Of a stretch of DNA of 64,000 nt, positions 1-10,991 are shown piece by piece. Numbering within the stretch: the first letter of the stretch is position 1; every line of letters starts with the position of its first letter. The DNA lies in NCBI RefSeq assembly GCF_018143015.1, contig NC_054748.1, positions 12,700,967 through 12,764,966 on the forward strand, written 5' to 3'. The stretch comes from Lytechinus variegatus (taxonomy: Eukaryota > Echinodermata > Echinoidea > Temnopleuroida > Toxopneustidae). A model generated the notes under the pieces. That model searched no databases and was not told where the DNA came from. It saw only the letters and a list, made by a program, of their open reading frames with translations. The position numbers and the translations under genes were made by a program.

Positions 1-665
1 TCAAGTGTAGAAATACAACATCTACAGGCAAGCTTCTAAAATGCATCAATGAACAGGTAAAATGTTTTTTTTTTATTCATACATGTACACGATTATAATT
101 TTGGTACCTTTGATACAATACTCGGGTGAAAAAGATGTAGGGAAAAGGTACTAGTTTAGTTCTTCTAAGCTACATGTATGGTTTTTCAAGACAAAACAAC
201 ACAAAGTTGGCATGCAATTCATGGACAATGCATTAATACCTTACACATATAACTTGTTCAATTTGTTTACTCTACATGTAACTTATTTTACCTCAGTTAC
301 ATGGTAATGTAGTTCTAAGTGACATTAATTAAAATATAATCATGTCTTCACTGGAATAAATGCATTGGATAAAACAGTAAGTTCCAGCATGCCAAAAGGA
401 CAATTGTAAAGTACTTAGTGGACAAATTGAATAAAAAACTTACACCTGTTGTTTGAACATAGAGTTGTGAACAAGAAAGTAAAATGTATTATTTCTACTA
501 AGCTATTCTAATAAATGTTCAAGAATAACACTGCAAACTACAATCTTTTCCTTTGGTTAAAAACTCTATGGTAAACTTCTTACTGGCAAATGCAAAAAAA
601 GTATTACACTGTACACTAAACCTGACAATAAGAAATAACATGCAATATTTCTCTCTGCATTCAGG

Positions 666-2629
666 TTACAAGTTTATGAACTTCAAGATGATCGGTGACC
701 CAATGACAACTGTGTGGAAGAGGACTCTGTCAATGTCACAAAATAGATAGAGGTAGAATTGTGCCTTGCCATCAGGCCAGGAGTACAGGTCACCAGATTG
801 ACACTTCATGTACTGAAGATATACATTTTTACCTTCAACAGAGGCTACCTGTAGTTATTTGAGAAAAATAGTATTTGGAAGTTTGACTATTTTTTTACAC
901 AATTCAAATTATTACATTTTAATCAACAAAACTTGCTGGATTGTTTCCACGATATTTTATATTATTATATGAAATCATTTACTCATGTACATGTCTTGAC
1001 ATTTTCTCATTAAAGTAAGGGGGGTGGATTACTAGGGCAATGACAAGGAATCTGATCTGTTCTTGCAAAATACACCCTCACTTTGTATTTTTTTCATAGC
1101 AATTAGAATTCATCATTTCCTAGTTCATAAATTAAATATAAAGTTGTTTTATACAAGGTTTCTGTATTTGCTTTCTTGTGTTCTACTTTGTTTTCACAAT
1201 ACAATTACTTGCCCATTACCGGTACCTTTTCATAAATTATCTTTACTTTAATTTCGTTTCTCAATGGATGAATTTAATCTAATTTTATTCTGCATTATAA
1301 TCAAGGGTGGTTATCTCGACAATTCCATTTAGTTTTGTATGACCATCCTATTTAATTTTCAACTATGAAGTTTAATTGTTCAAGCAATTACATAATATAT
1401 TTGTTTTATTGGAATTAAATGAATTAATGGAATTCAAATCTGCAATTTACCTTCTGATACAGCAAATAAACTCTTGTGAAACAAACTCGATTGTGTCACT
1501 TTTTCTTTTCTTCGCTTGTACATGTTTTTAAAATGTCGTTATATTGCAATAAAAAAAATCACATTGAAAACAATCACAAAGGCTTTTGCTTTCTGATAAA
1601 ACAAATACCCACCCCCTCTCCTAACAATTGAATAAATATAAATTAAAATACGGTTGAAAAAAATCCTTAACAACTGAATATATAGAAATAAAAATATACA
1701 ATTGAAAAAACGGAGAAAGAACTGAGGGAAAAAGAATGAGTGCTGAAAAGTATACCAACATTCAACAAGATGAAAAGTTTTGGGAAGGTTAAGCCTATAG
1801 CTAAGAATTACTAGTAATTGAATTATTCCCATGCTTCATCATACACAAAGCCCATCTACTATGTGTAGGGGGGGTAGTAACAGAAAAATTATTTTGCCCC
1901 TCCCCCCTCCTTTCGGGCTGGGATCAGCTGACGAGCAAAAAAAAAAAAAATTTTTTTTTTTTTTTGGGGGGGGGGGGGTCTGCCTCCCCCGTGGCGCCGC
2001 CACTGGTTCTAAATTCTCATTTTTTTTGCAAATTCAAATTTGATCATCAGGTCTTTAATACCCATATTACCTAGAATCAGTAGGAGCCAATTTAAACAAG
2101 GAGAAAATTTGTACCAAATTTGAGATGTCACCGTCATGATCATCAGTGAAAGAGCTGTTTCTGAGTATCCATTGGCCTATTGAATCAACATATTTTTGTG
2201 TAAAAAAATCAACTAAATTACGATTGAATCATGTCAGCTACCATTCAAAACATGTTTGCACGGAATCACTGTAATAAAAGCATTATTTTCTTTGGAACCA
2301 TTCAGCAAATCTGGAACAAACACGGCAATGTCTCAATCACATATTTCACTTACACGAGAAGCTACATGTGGGACCGAAGTGAAAGATGATGGAAAATTAG
2401 CGAGATTTTTCAAACTTAAAAACACTTTCTGCATGGTAATACAGTTCCATATTTTAAAGATATGGTTTAACTAGTTTCAAAATACGAGTATCGGGATAAA
2501 TCTCCGTACTTACGTCGCTTTGAAAGGGAAAACATCGTGGATATCCAATCCACCGTTACACAGACATTGCAGGAATATTCCCAATTGCAATGCTTCAAAA
2601 CACCCGCTATCATAGCTGTTCATGTGCAT
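666..2629 (-). CDS. Unrecognised small spliced gene (four proposed exons)
   Basis: I reconstruct this minus-strand gene by eye. Exon 1 is 2629-2514, starting MHMNSYDSGCFEALQLGIF and ending at a strong donor (AC then gtaagt). Exon 2 is 2160-2071, reading NSSFTDDHDGDISNLVQIF. Exon 3 is 1485-1451, reading SLFHKSLFAVSE. Exon 4 is 844-666, reading SVEGKNVYLQYMKCQSGDLY and ending FINL plus TAA. The phases fit (2, 2, 1). The acceptor of exon 3 is weak, and 1509 is an alternative start for it. The product is about 140 residues with no signal peptide or motif I recognise. The frame stays open upstream of the first ATG, back to a TAA near 2732, so the true start could lie further 5'. Exon 1 sits in the most CpG-rich stretch of this area, which suits a promoter-proximal exon. 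Exons 1, 2 and 4 look protein-like; the joining of the exons is inference and needs transcripts. Confidence 0.42.
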
Positions 2630-2946
2630 GGTGATTTCGGCTAACAACCCGTCCGTCTGATACAACGACGGTCTCTTCTCCGGTGTCTCCTTCTTACATA
2701 CGCGATGAAATGTGATCCACCGTTACAAATTTGGCCCGGACATCGCCCAAAACATCGGCGACTCTCGATTAATTTAGATGACATTACCATAGGTTTTCAA
2801 AGCTAATCTTTTGATTAACAGTTGCTTACTTCCTGCCCTTTATTTCTGACACATAATTTTGGAAAAAATGATTTCTGATTTTTAGATATAAACCACATTA
2901 CCGCCGTTACAGAAAAAATAAACGAGGACATCGCATGTAACGGTGG
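2545..2946. repeat. Cluster of TGTAACGGTGG motifs
   Basis: The 11-mer TGTAACGGTGG or its complement occurs around 2550-2562 (complement), 2718-2729 (complement) and 2936-2946 (direct). A near copy (CCGCCGTTACA) lies at 2901-2911. Two of the copies are followed by a GGACATCGC word. The first copy overlaps the proposed exon 1 of the minus-strand gene. Recurrence within 400 bp is directly visible; its meaning is unknown. Confidence 0.45.
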
Positions 2947-3342
2947 TATGCCGATTTGTAGGAATGATTTATGATATGAAGTCTCTTTTCATTTGCTATC
3001 CCATTACTGTTTTGTTATTAAACAAATGTTGCTTTATCAATTATGGCCATTTGAATTTGACTAAGTCTATCTTTTGATTAGATATCTTCAACTGAAAATG
3101 ACCATTTTGGATGTCACACTTGGTACCCCAAAAAAGAGTCTGGACATCATCATTTAAAGTCTCACCATCAATAATACTTGCAGTTCAACATTTTTATTTC
3201 TGCATCAAGTAATTGCTTACATAACTGCCTTCCAACAAAACCACATTGCAACATCAAAACACCAAACACATTTTCAGGATAAAGCTAACAATTCATAAGG
3301 AACACAAAAAAGTGCTGTTGCCCCAACCCCGTGGAATGACCC
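2947..3342. other. Intergenic, nothing recognised
   Basis: AT-rich sequence with no open frame of substance, no tRNA-like boxes and no repeat that I could match elsewhere in the window. Confidence 0.4.
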
Positions 3343-4816
3343 ATATCCTGTACAATAACAGTAAGAGGGAGAGCTGGTTATTCTCTGGTTTATTCTTTTA
3401 TCAGAGATGGAAGTTTTCAAAAATTTCCTGAGTTTGGGATTTTTCTGTACATTGCAAGTTTACCATCAATTTCATTATTTTCAGGAATTGCCTTCCTATA
3501 TAGATGTTTTGGTTTGGTGCTTTTTGAGGGCAGTTTTATGCGTTTCAGGAGTTTTTTCGCGACTTACATCTTTGCTGTGAGTCTTTTTTCCTCCCATCAG
3601 TCCCAAGTACAGGGAAAGAGAAAACAAAATGAATTTTTGAATGGAAATTCAAAGCTATCTGTTGGATGAATTCTTAAACCCACCCTTAAACATAGGCCCT
3701 ATTTGGATGAAACTCCCTAATGGTTATCTTTTTAGCCAAAATGACTTTTAAATTTAAATTATGGGTATGGGTTTTGAGCCTTCAACTGCACCCCTCACGT
3801 TGAGATCTACGATCTTATCCAAAACATGTGCTACAGATCTAACCGACTGAGCTATGCTTCCTCCCTGATATTGTTGGGATCGTTCATTTCCAGTTGGGAG
3901 CATCTCATGTTCAATGTGCAACATAATCAAGAAATACTTTATTAAAATTTTCAAAGAAAGCACGGTCGACTCCTGTAAAAAACGTGTTTATAACGTTCAG
4001 CAAAAAAAAAAACACCATACAAAACTAGGATGTTTAAACATGCTAAATCATTTATTTACTTTTATTTCATTTTCAAAATGACAACTATTATTTTTTTGCT
4101 GAGATTAATTTTTATCAGAGAAAACTAATTGATGAATTTGTGCTGTAACTTTAGATGATGAAAAAAAAATCAGCAGTAACAAAATAATTATTAGGCCTAA
4201 TAGCTTACAAATACATCACAATCATTACAAATTATGAAGATATGTTCATTGTACCAAATTACCAATAATTTAAGAAAAGATTTTGGAAAGTCCATACGAA
4301 GAGGCGCATTTTAAATCATAGGGTAGGTCCTATTGGCCCCTATGTCATGTTAAAGCAATGTAGTCTCGACTCCTTAACTTTGAAATGTTGAATATACATA
4401 TGTTCTTAAATCTTATGACTAACGTTTATGATCGTATTCATTTTCAACATTGTTCCGCAGATTGATTTCACACAATTTTCTATGTTTTTTATTATTGCAA
4501 GGCAATACTTTACCCACTTAGACATGTTTGCAACAATTTTCATGTTTTGCTTCTATTCAATTACTCATCATGCAAAGGTATGTTTATGCTCTAAACACTC
4601 ACATTTGTATTTCTTGCATTAAATCTGACAAATAAAATAAATAAATTCAATTTTTCACATGCATCCTCTCATATTTTTCTTTTTAGTCTCAAACAATCAG
4701 ACACGTTGATTTTGTTTACTCCACTCAAACCATATTTTTACCTCAACAAATAACATTTAAAGTATAATTTTGCAAAATTATCACTATAAATAAGCATAAA
4801 AAATCAGTATATTTAA
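3343..4816. repeat. Direct duplication, copy 1 (1,474 bp)
   Basis: This block recurs at 5044-6517 with a constant offset of 1,701 bases and only scattered differences, for example aaatttcctg versus aaatgtcctg near 3421/5122 and cgcagattg versus cgcggattg near 4458/6159. It carries a tRNA-derived SINE and otherwise AT-rich unique DNA. The high identity implies a recent segmental duplication, or two haplotypes placed in tandem by the assembler. Confidence 0.95.
3760..3885 (-). repeat. tRNA-derived SINE head, copy 1
   Basis: On the minus strand a Pol III box A (TAGCTCAGTCGGTTAGA) lies at about 3838-3857. A degenerate box B (GAAGGCTCAAAACCC) follows some 70 bases downstream at about 3772-3786. 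The spacing is too long and the arms too poor for a functional tRNA, so this is read as a SINE head. It is carried inside the duplicated block. Confidence 0.6.
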
Positions 4817-4930
4817 ATATTTTTTAAATGCTTATTTATAGTGATAATTTTGCAAAATTATACTTTAAATGTTATTTGTTGAGGTAAAAATATGGTTTGA
4901 GTGGAGTAAACAAAATCAACGTGTCTGATT
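4695..4930. repeat. 103-bp-arm perfect hairpin
   Basis: Bases 4695-4797 and 4828-4930 are reverse complements over 103 bp, separated by a 30-bp AT-rich loop. The left arm is the end of duplication copy 1. Copy 2 carries the same left arm (6396-6498) but no right arm. The inversion therefore belongs to the junction between the two direct copies. Confidence 0.93.
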
Positions 4931-5043
4931 ATTTAATTTATAGATACTGGCCCTAAACATGGCTCCATATTCTTCTCCAAAGTCTTAGGTGCACATATTC
5001 CTGCAAATCTGGGATCAAAATGTTGGAAACCATCCGCTGTAGT

Positions 5044-6517
5044 ATATCCTGTACAATAACAGTAAGAGGGAGAGCTGGTTATTCTCTGGTTTATTCTTTT
5101 ATCAGAGATGGAAGTTTTCAAAAATGTCCTGAGTTTGGGATTTTTCTGTACATTGCAAGTTTACCATCAATTTCATTATTTTCAGGAATTGCCTTCCTAT
5201 ATAGATGTTTTGGTTTGGTGCTTTTTGAGGGCAGTTTTATGCGTTTCAGGAGTTTTTTCGCGACTTACATCTTTGCTGTGAGTCTTTTTTCCTCCCATCA
5301 GTCCCAAGTACAGGGAAAGAGAAAACAAAATGAATTTTTGAATGGAAATTCAAAGCTATCTGTTGGATGAATTCTTAAACCCACCCTTAAACATAGGCCC
5401 TATTTGGATGAAACTCCCTAATGGTTATCTTTTTAGCCAAAATGACTTTTAAATTTAAATTATGGGTATGGGTTTTGAGCCTTCAACTGCACCCCTCACG
5501 TTGAGATCTACGATCTTATCCAAAACATGTGCTACAGATCTAACCGACTGAGCTATGCTTCCTCCCTGATATTGTTGGGATCGTTCATTTCCAGTTGGGA
5601 GCATCTCATGTTCAATGTGCAACATAATCAAGAAATACTTTATTAAAATTTTCAAAGAAAGCACGGTCGACTCCTGTAAAAAACGTGTTTATAACGTTCA
5701 GCAAAAAAAAAAACACCATACAAAACTAGGATGTTTAAACATGCTAAATCATTTATTTACTTTTATTTCATTTTCAAAATGACAACTATTATTTTTTTGC
5801 TGAGATTAATTTTTATCAGAGAAAACTAATTGATGAATTTGTGCTGTAACTTTAGATGATGAAAAAAAAATCAGCAGTAACAAAATAATTATTAGGCCTA
5901 ATAGCTTACAAATACATCACAATCATTACAAATTATGAAGATATGTTCATTGTACCAAATTACCAATAATTTAAGAAAAGATTTTGGAAAGTCCATACGA
6001 AGAGGCGCATTTTAAATCATAGGGTAGGTCCTATTGGCCCCTATGTCATGTTAAAGCAATGTAGTCTCGACTCCTTAACTTTGAAATGTTGAATATACAT
6101 ATGTTCTTAAATCTTATGACTAACGTTTATGATCGTATTCATTTTCAACATTGTTCCGCGGATTGATTTCACACAATTTTCTATGTTTTTTATTATTGCA
6201 AGGCAATACTTTACCCACTTAGACATGTTTGCAACAATTTTCATGTTTTGCTTCTATTCAATTACTCATCATGCAAAGGTATGTTTATGCTCTAAACACT
6301 CACATTTGTATTTCTTGCATTAAATCTGACAAATAAAATAAATAAATTCAATTTTTCACATGCATCCTCTCATATTTTTCTTTTTAGTCTCAAACAATCA
6401 GACACGTTGATTTTGTTTACTCCACTCAAACCATATTTTTACCTCAACAAATAACATTTAAAGTATAATTTTGCAAAATTATCACTATAAATAAGCATAA
6501 AAAATCAGTATATTTAA
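5044..6517. repeat. Direct duplication, copy 2 (1,474 bp)
   Basis: Second copy of 3343-4816. The two are separated by 227 bases: the right arm of the hairpin plus about 113 bases (4931-5043) not found elsewhere in the window. Both ends of homology are abrupt. Confidence 0.95.
5461..5586 (-). repeat. tRNA-derived SINE head, copy 2
   Basis: Same sequence as 3760-3885, carried along by the segmental duplication, so it is not an independent insertion. Confidence 0.6.
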
Positions 6518-7019
6518 CTAAAACAAGGTTGAAATTACTTAGTTGCATCAATTTTTATGTCAGACAAGGGTATCTTTCGTTGAAATATCAATGAAAGGTG
6601 TCTCTAAAAAAACACAATGTTTTAAATAAGGGAAATAATGAAAATTTCAATTTTATCCAGTTTTTTTGTGAATCTATAAAGTTTTTAACTCCTTTTACCT
6701 CATAAAGTAAGCTCCATACATCAATCCTACAATCAGTAACAAATAAAACAATATTTTTCCAAAACTATCGATATCAAACGCAGACTTGGAAGACAAAATT
6801 GCCTTTGTGAAACGCAAAGGACCAAGTGATTTGTCGCCAATCTTCCTATCTCGGAAGAATAGTCCTAGAACGTTCCTACGTATCGCTCATCTCATCATGC
6901 AACAGGCCCCTGGGTTAGAGTGGAACCTATTTACAAGCTTGCACGAAGGGCAGTTAAGTTTAATCTTGATGCAATGATGATGACTTATATCATAAAATCC
7001 TGACAGATTTTAAAAGTCA
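6518..7019. other. Intergenic, nothing recognised
   Basis: AT-rich DNA. The short open frame at 6786-6977 has no recognisable domain and no support. Confidence 0.35.
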
Positions 7020-7200
7020 GCATCATTGCTAGACCAAAAGCTTTGGTCTCTGTTAATGTTGGTTGTTCAGCTCAGCTGAACTCCGTTGGCTTCACTCACC
7101 AAATACAGAGACCGAAGTTCTAGTGCGATCTGTACAAGGGACTCAATGACCATATCATACGTTTAGCCTTAGTGTCTAAGTTTGGATAAAACATGGAAGT
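7020..7200. mobile_element. Fragment of the AGACCAAAAGC foldback family
   Basis: Contains the inverted pair AGACCAAAAGCTTTGGTCTC and CAGAGACCGAAGTTC around a shared core (CTGAACTCCGTTGGC). The same core occurs at 12341-12500 and, inverted, at 17820-17945. It is part of a longer composite repeat that also includes the GGCTGCCAGCTG hairpin seen at 9.6 and 17.5 kb. Confidence 0.6.
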
Positions 7201-7310
7201 GAAGTTGCGTGACAGCAGATGTAAGTCACTGTTTTTGTTCCTTTTAACTTGATTTTTTCCCCAGTTTTTTTACCTAGGGATACCTAGGGAAGTTTCTGAA
7301 TGTAGGCATG

Positions 7311-7636
7311 TTATGCCTCTGTATTCAGTTCTAGGTTTTTCCTCCTCAAGATGGCTGGCTCACTTCCGGGAACAGGGCTTTCGTAGTCATATTTTATTGG
7401 CTCATTTTTCCAGCATCTATCCAGGGCAGCTTCAAAACTGTGCACACTTGGGGCAGTGACAACATCATTACTTAGGCTGTTCCATGTCTTACGTATTCTA
7501 ACATAAAAAGAATTCCTATATTTTTGGGTCTTTGTCCTTGGTATGAACAATTTTTTACTGTGACCCCTGGTATGTTCACTATATTTTTCTTCTAGATTAA
7601 GTTTTGTACATTGATTGATCATAACTATTAAAGTGT
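7311..7636 (-). pseudogene. Non-LTR reverse transcriptase, C-terminal remnant (distal part)
   Basis: The minus-strand frame contains TRGHSKKLFIPRTKTQKYRN and then RIRKTWNSLSNDVVTAPSVH followed by SFEAALD. This is the usual ending of reverse transcriptases of CR1/L2/Jockey-like LINEs, where a basic block leads to W-N-S-L and then a leucine-rich tail. It continues the fragment at 9124-9412, from which it is separated by a 1.47-kb insertion. Across the restored target the two parts are also out of frame, so the copy was already dead or has since decayed. No 3' tail repeat could be defined. Confidence 0.8.
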
Positions 7637-7643
7637 TTATATG

Positions 7644-9116
7644 CAAGGCTCGACATTAGCGGGCCACCAAAAAATCATCTCGGGCAACCATTATTAAAAA
7701 ATGTTAAGTTTTGGTGGCCCGAATCGGGCAACCAATAATTTTCAAAGCAGCGCAATTTTTCTCCTGATTTTGCATGCATTTATCATCTTACTACAGTTCA
7801 AATTGCAAGAAAATTCGTCATGCGCCTTTTTTGTTAATCTTCACACAAATACACACACACAAAGATTGCATAGTCGTGACAGTATGTAGGCCTAAAGCTA
7901 GCATACAGTAACTATTATTCACTGTCTGGGTGAGCTTTGCGCATGCATGCATGAAACCACTGCAGCTAGCCGGCGTGCGCTTGCAGACTATTCAGACTCA
8001 GGGAGCTGCGATACGAAATGTTACTGCTAAGAAATCTTCCCCAGAACTTTGAAAATCTACGTCAAAGTCACATTTTACACCAATGAAATGCCCTTCTACA
8101 GTCCATATTACTGAAACCTGATTATTTGCAAGCATTAAAAGGAGGAATTATGACCTCTCTTTTGACTCAAAAAGACCGATTTCCAAATGCATTAATACAC
8201 ATAAAACACATAGGTGAGTACATCACAGTCCCACATGTGCATTTGTATGTATGTTGATATTTGGTTTATTTCGACGCTGTGTCTCTTCTAGCCAAAAATG
8301 AATAGACAGCTTCTTTCTTGTTTATAAATGACTTCTTAAACCACTCTTAAGGAAGTAAATACTTTGGGAAGGCATTTCATTGATATGAAATGTGAATTTT
8401 TTCCATCATTTTGTCAAATATAGGGAAGGAATTTTCTCACTGTTTTTTCCAGATAACTTTTGCCGTTTTATTTTTTCTTTCATTTTTTTACAGTGATTAA
8501 ACCATTTATACCCCTTCCCATTGAATATGCCTGATTAAAGAACATGTTTCTATTGAATAATAATAATTTTCCCAATTTTTTGATAATTTTGTCTTCTTCA
8601 TTTTTCTTACATTTTCTTTGTTTTTTTTCTCAATTTTTTTCCTCTTCTTTGTTTTTTCTTTCTTCATTTTTTCTTTTGTTTTATTTCACTTATTCATTTT
8701 TACAATTTTTGTTTTCTTTTTTTCAATATACTCTTCTAATTTTTTTTTTCCCCCTTTTACACATTGTTCTAATTCTGAAGCACATTTCTGTGATTTTCTC
8801 CTGCTATAATATGCTGGAAAAGAGAAAATAAACTGGATTTGGGGCCTGCATAATGTAGGTTTTATGAATTACCACAAAATAAGCAAAGTAGTATAACAGC
8901 AAGCACGATTTACATACAAGATGTACAAAGAATAGTGGTACGTGGTAGTGACTGCATAATATTTTAGTTTGTTTTAGGCCCTATTCATTTTTAATTAATG
9001 TTTTTCTTTATATTTTTCGGGCCACCAAACTTTACTAATGGGCCACCAAAAAAATTATTTGAAGGTTTTGGTGGCCCGAACGGGCCACCACCAAAAAAAG
9101 TTAATGTGGAGCCTTG
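7644..9116. mobile_element. 1,473-bp TIR DNA element inside the LINE remnant
   Basis: Left terminus CAAGGCTCGACATTA; the complement of the right terminus is CAAGGCTCCACATTA. A 7-bp target duplication, TTATATG, stands at 7637-7643 and 9117-9123. Subterminal GGGCCACCAAAA / TTTTGGTGGCCCG words repeat at both ends. The interior has no transposase frame and includes a T-rich stretch (8540-8770), so it is non-autonomous. It splits the reverse transcriptase remnant. A 7-8-bp duplication would suit the hAT or a related superfamily, but the assignment is open. Confidence 0.88.
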
Positions 9117-9123
9117 TTATATG

Positions 9124-9412
9124 TTTCAATCATATCACCCCTAACCCTTCGATATGCCAGAGTTGGGATTTTTAACCATTTAAGTCGTTGTGGATAAGAA
9201 AGCTTCCTTAATTCAGGGACTAATTTTGTTGCCCTTCTTTGTACGTTCTCTAATGCATGTATATGTTTCTTCAGTATAGGGTTCCACACAGCATGGGCAT
9301 ACTCAACTTGTGGTCGGACAAGCGACTTATATAACAGTGCAAAGTTATTTTTGTCAAGATAAACAAAAGTTCGTCTGATCAAGCCCATAAGCCTGTTGGC
9401 AATTGATGCCAA
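9124..9412 (-). pseudogene. Non-LTR reverse transcriptase, C-terminal remnant (proximal part)
   Basis: The frame reads IANRLMGLIRRTFVYLDKNN, then LYKSLVRPQVEYAHAVWNP, then ALENVQRRATKLVPELR and RRVRGDMIETY. These are the thumb and C-terminal motifs of LINE reverse transcriptases. It is cut on its 5' side near 9395 by another repeat and on its 3' side by the TIR element at 7644-9116. The catalytic palm motif (F/Y-x-DD) is absent. Confidence 0.88.
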
Positions 9413-9660
9413 GAGGAAATACTAATTTGCATTTTGGTCGCGTTAATTTTCAAAAGTTTGATTCATTAAAGACAAAAATTGAAAAGCCCTGAGCTGACAG
9501 GGGGATTTTGCATTGTAAGTCCCCTAATGCATGTAATGACGGGTGGCTGCACGAAAGCGAGCCATCTGTCATCTGCGTAATGAGGAGAAACAAAAAAAAA
9601 AATTAAAAACTAAAAATTAAAAACAGACGGCTGCCAGCTGTCTACATTATTGCGTCCTCA
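9395..9660. mobile_element. GGCTGCCAGCTG hairpin repeat, uninterrupted copy
   Basis: Starts at TTGGCAATTGATGCCAAGAG and contains a foldback made of GGCTGCACGAAAGCGAGCC and ACAGACGGCTGCCAGCTG. An inverted relative lies at 17484-17705 and another at 18060-18430. The CAGCTG at 9635-9640 is the empty target site of the element inserted at 12580-17483. Confidence 0.75.
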
Positions 9661-9675
9661 AGAGATTAAGTTTAA

Positions 9676-10415
9676 GGCAGTGTATACAGCCACACGCGTG
9701 TGTCTTTACCATCCAGCCACACGCGTGTGGTTATATCCAGAACACCTATCTGTGGATACCGCCACACGCCGCCAGTAATAACAGTAAAACACGTACGGTA
9801 TGTAGGTCTGACCGTCTATATCACGATAAAAATAACCTCATTTCTTCATTAAATTCTTACATTTTAAACCCCTTTGATATCCTTAGATCGTTTCAATTTC
9901 ATTCTCACCGTCTTCTCTCCTTGCTTTTCTTGTCTTGTTACAAACGGTCGTCTGTTTAACAGCAAATTCTCTTTTTCTACTTGTGTCAATTCTGGCTTCC
10001 TTCGCGGTGGCAGACCCATACAGCGTTAGCGCAGCGACATACACAGTTTGGGTTTCGTACGTACGCACGTACGCGCACATAGCCTAGAGTCAGTAGAGAA
10101 TCGACACAAGTAGAAAAAGTGTGGAAATTTGCTATTTAACAGGCGGCCTTTTGTAATAAGACAAGAAAAGCAAGGAAAGAAGACGGTGAGAATGAATTGA
10201 AACGATTTAAAGAAATCAAAGGGGTTTAGAATGTAAGAATTTAATGAAGAAATGAAGTTATTTTGATCGTGATATAGACGGTTAGACCTACATTATACGT
10301 GTTTTACTGTTATAACTGGCGGCGTGTGGCGGTATCCACAGATAGGTGTTCTGGATATAACCACACGCGTGTGGCTGGATGGTAAAGACACACGCGTGTG
10401 GCTGTATACACTGCC
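9676..10415. mobile_element. 740-bp foldback element
   Basis: The two halves are reverse complements over some 370 bp, starting GGCAGTGTATACAGCCACAC and ending in its complement. Subterminal CACACGCGTGTG palindromes recur in each arm. It is flanked by TTAA (9672-9675) and TTAG (10416-10419), which would fit a TTAA target with one change. The piggyBac-type link is inference. A short open frame inside one arm is a by-product. Confidence 0.85.
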
Positions 10416-10991
10416 TTAGTTTAAATTAGTTACCATGTGAAACGATGATTTCCAGAACATGGCTTTCTTCCTGAGAATGAGAACCCATGACGTTAATTTC
10501 TCCTTTTTTGGCAGTTGTATTAGTAACGATCTCACTTCTCAGTTCTCACTTTTCAGCTCAGAGTAGACCGACAGCTACAGACGTAGACATCTGTGACTCA
10601 GACTCATCGCTCATGCTCAGTCAGTCGGACATCAAGTTCAAGCTCACGATCCGACACGATCACGTCGTCGTCATGACTGAGCCTGAGGCGCTGTGCAGCG
10701 CAGACGGAGGCCGAGGGTACAATGCAGTGCTAGTGCAGAGAAATCCGAATATTAGGCCTAGTATTTTTCCAGGTTAATGAATTAAAAAACAATGGGTGAA
10801 GAAATTACATTTGATTCAATATTATTTGAGTCAAGCTATCATTATTATTTAATGTTTTATTGATTTTTTATTCAATATATCATTATTCAATTATGTTTTA
10901 TTCAACTGATATATTGTTAATTTCATTTAAAAAATATTAAAGTAGGGTCGGGATTTATAATTTAGCCTTTGATGAAACTAATAAAAACAAA
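10416..10991 (+). promoter_or_regulatory. Upstream region of ELP4, presumed promoter and 5' UTR
   Basis: Placed only by position before the ELP4 start codon. A locally CpG-richer stretch (10540-10740) is followed by an AT-rich stretch up to the ATG. I see no convincing TATA box. The open frame at 10487-10777 ends before the gene and shows no domain. Confidence 0.3.

Noticed and set aside
8544..8831. Two overlapping open frames rich in F, L and S
   Set aside because: They are translations of a T-rich low-complexity tract inside a DNA element.
10487..10777. Open frame just upstream of ELP4
   Set aside because: No domain, ends before ELP4 and shows no splice link; probably upstream or UTR sequence.
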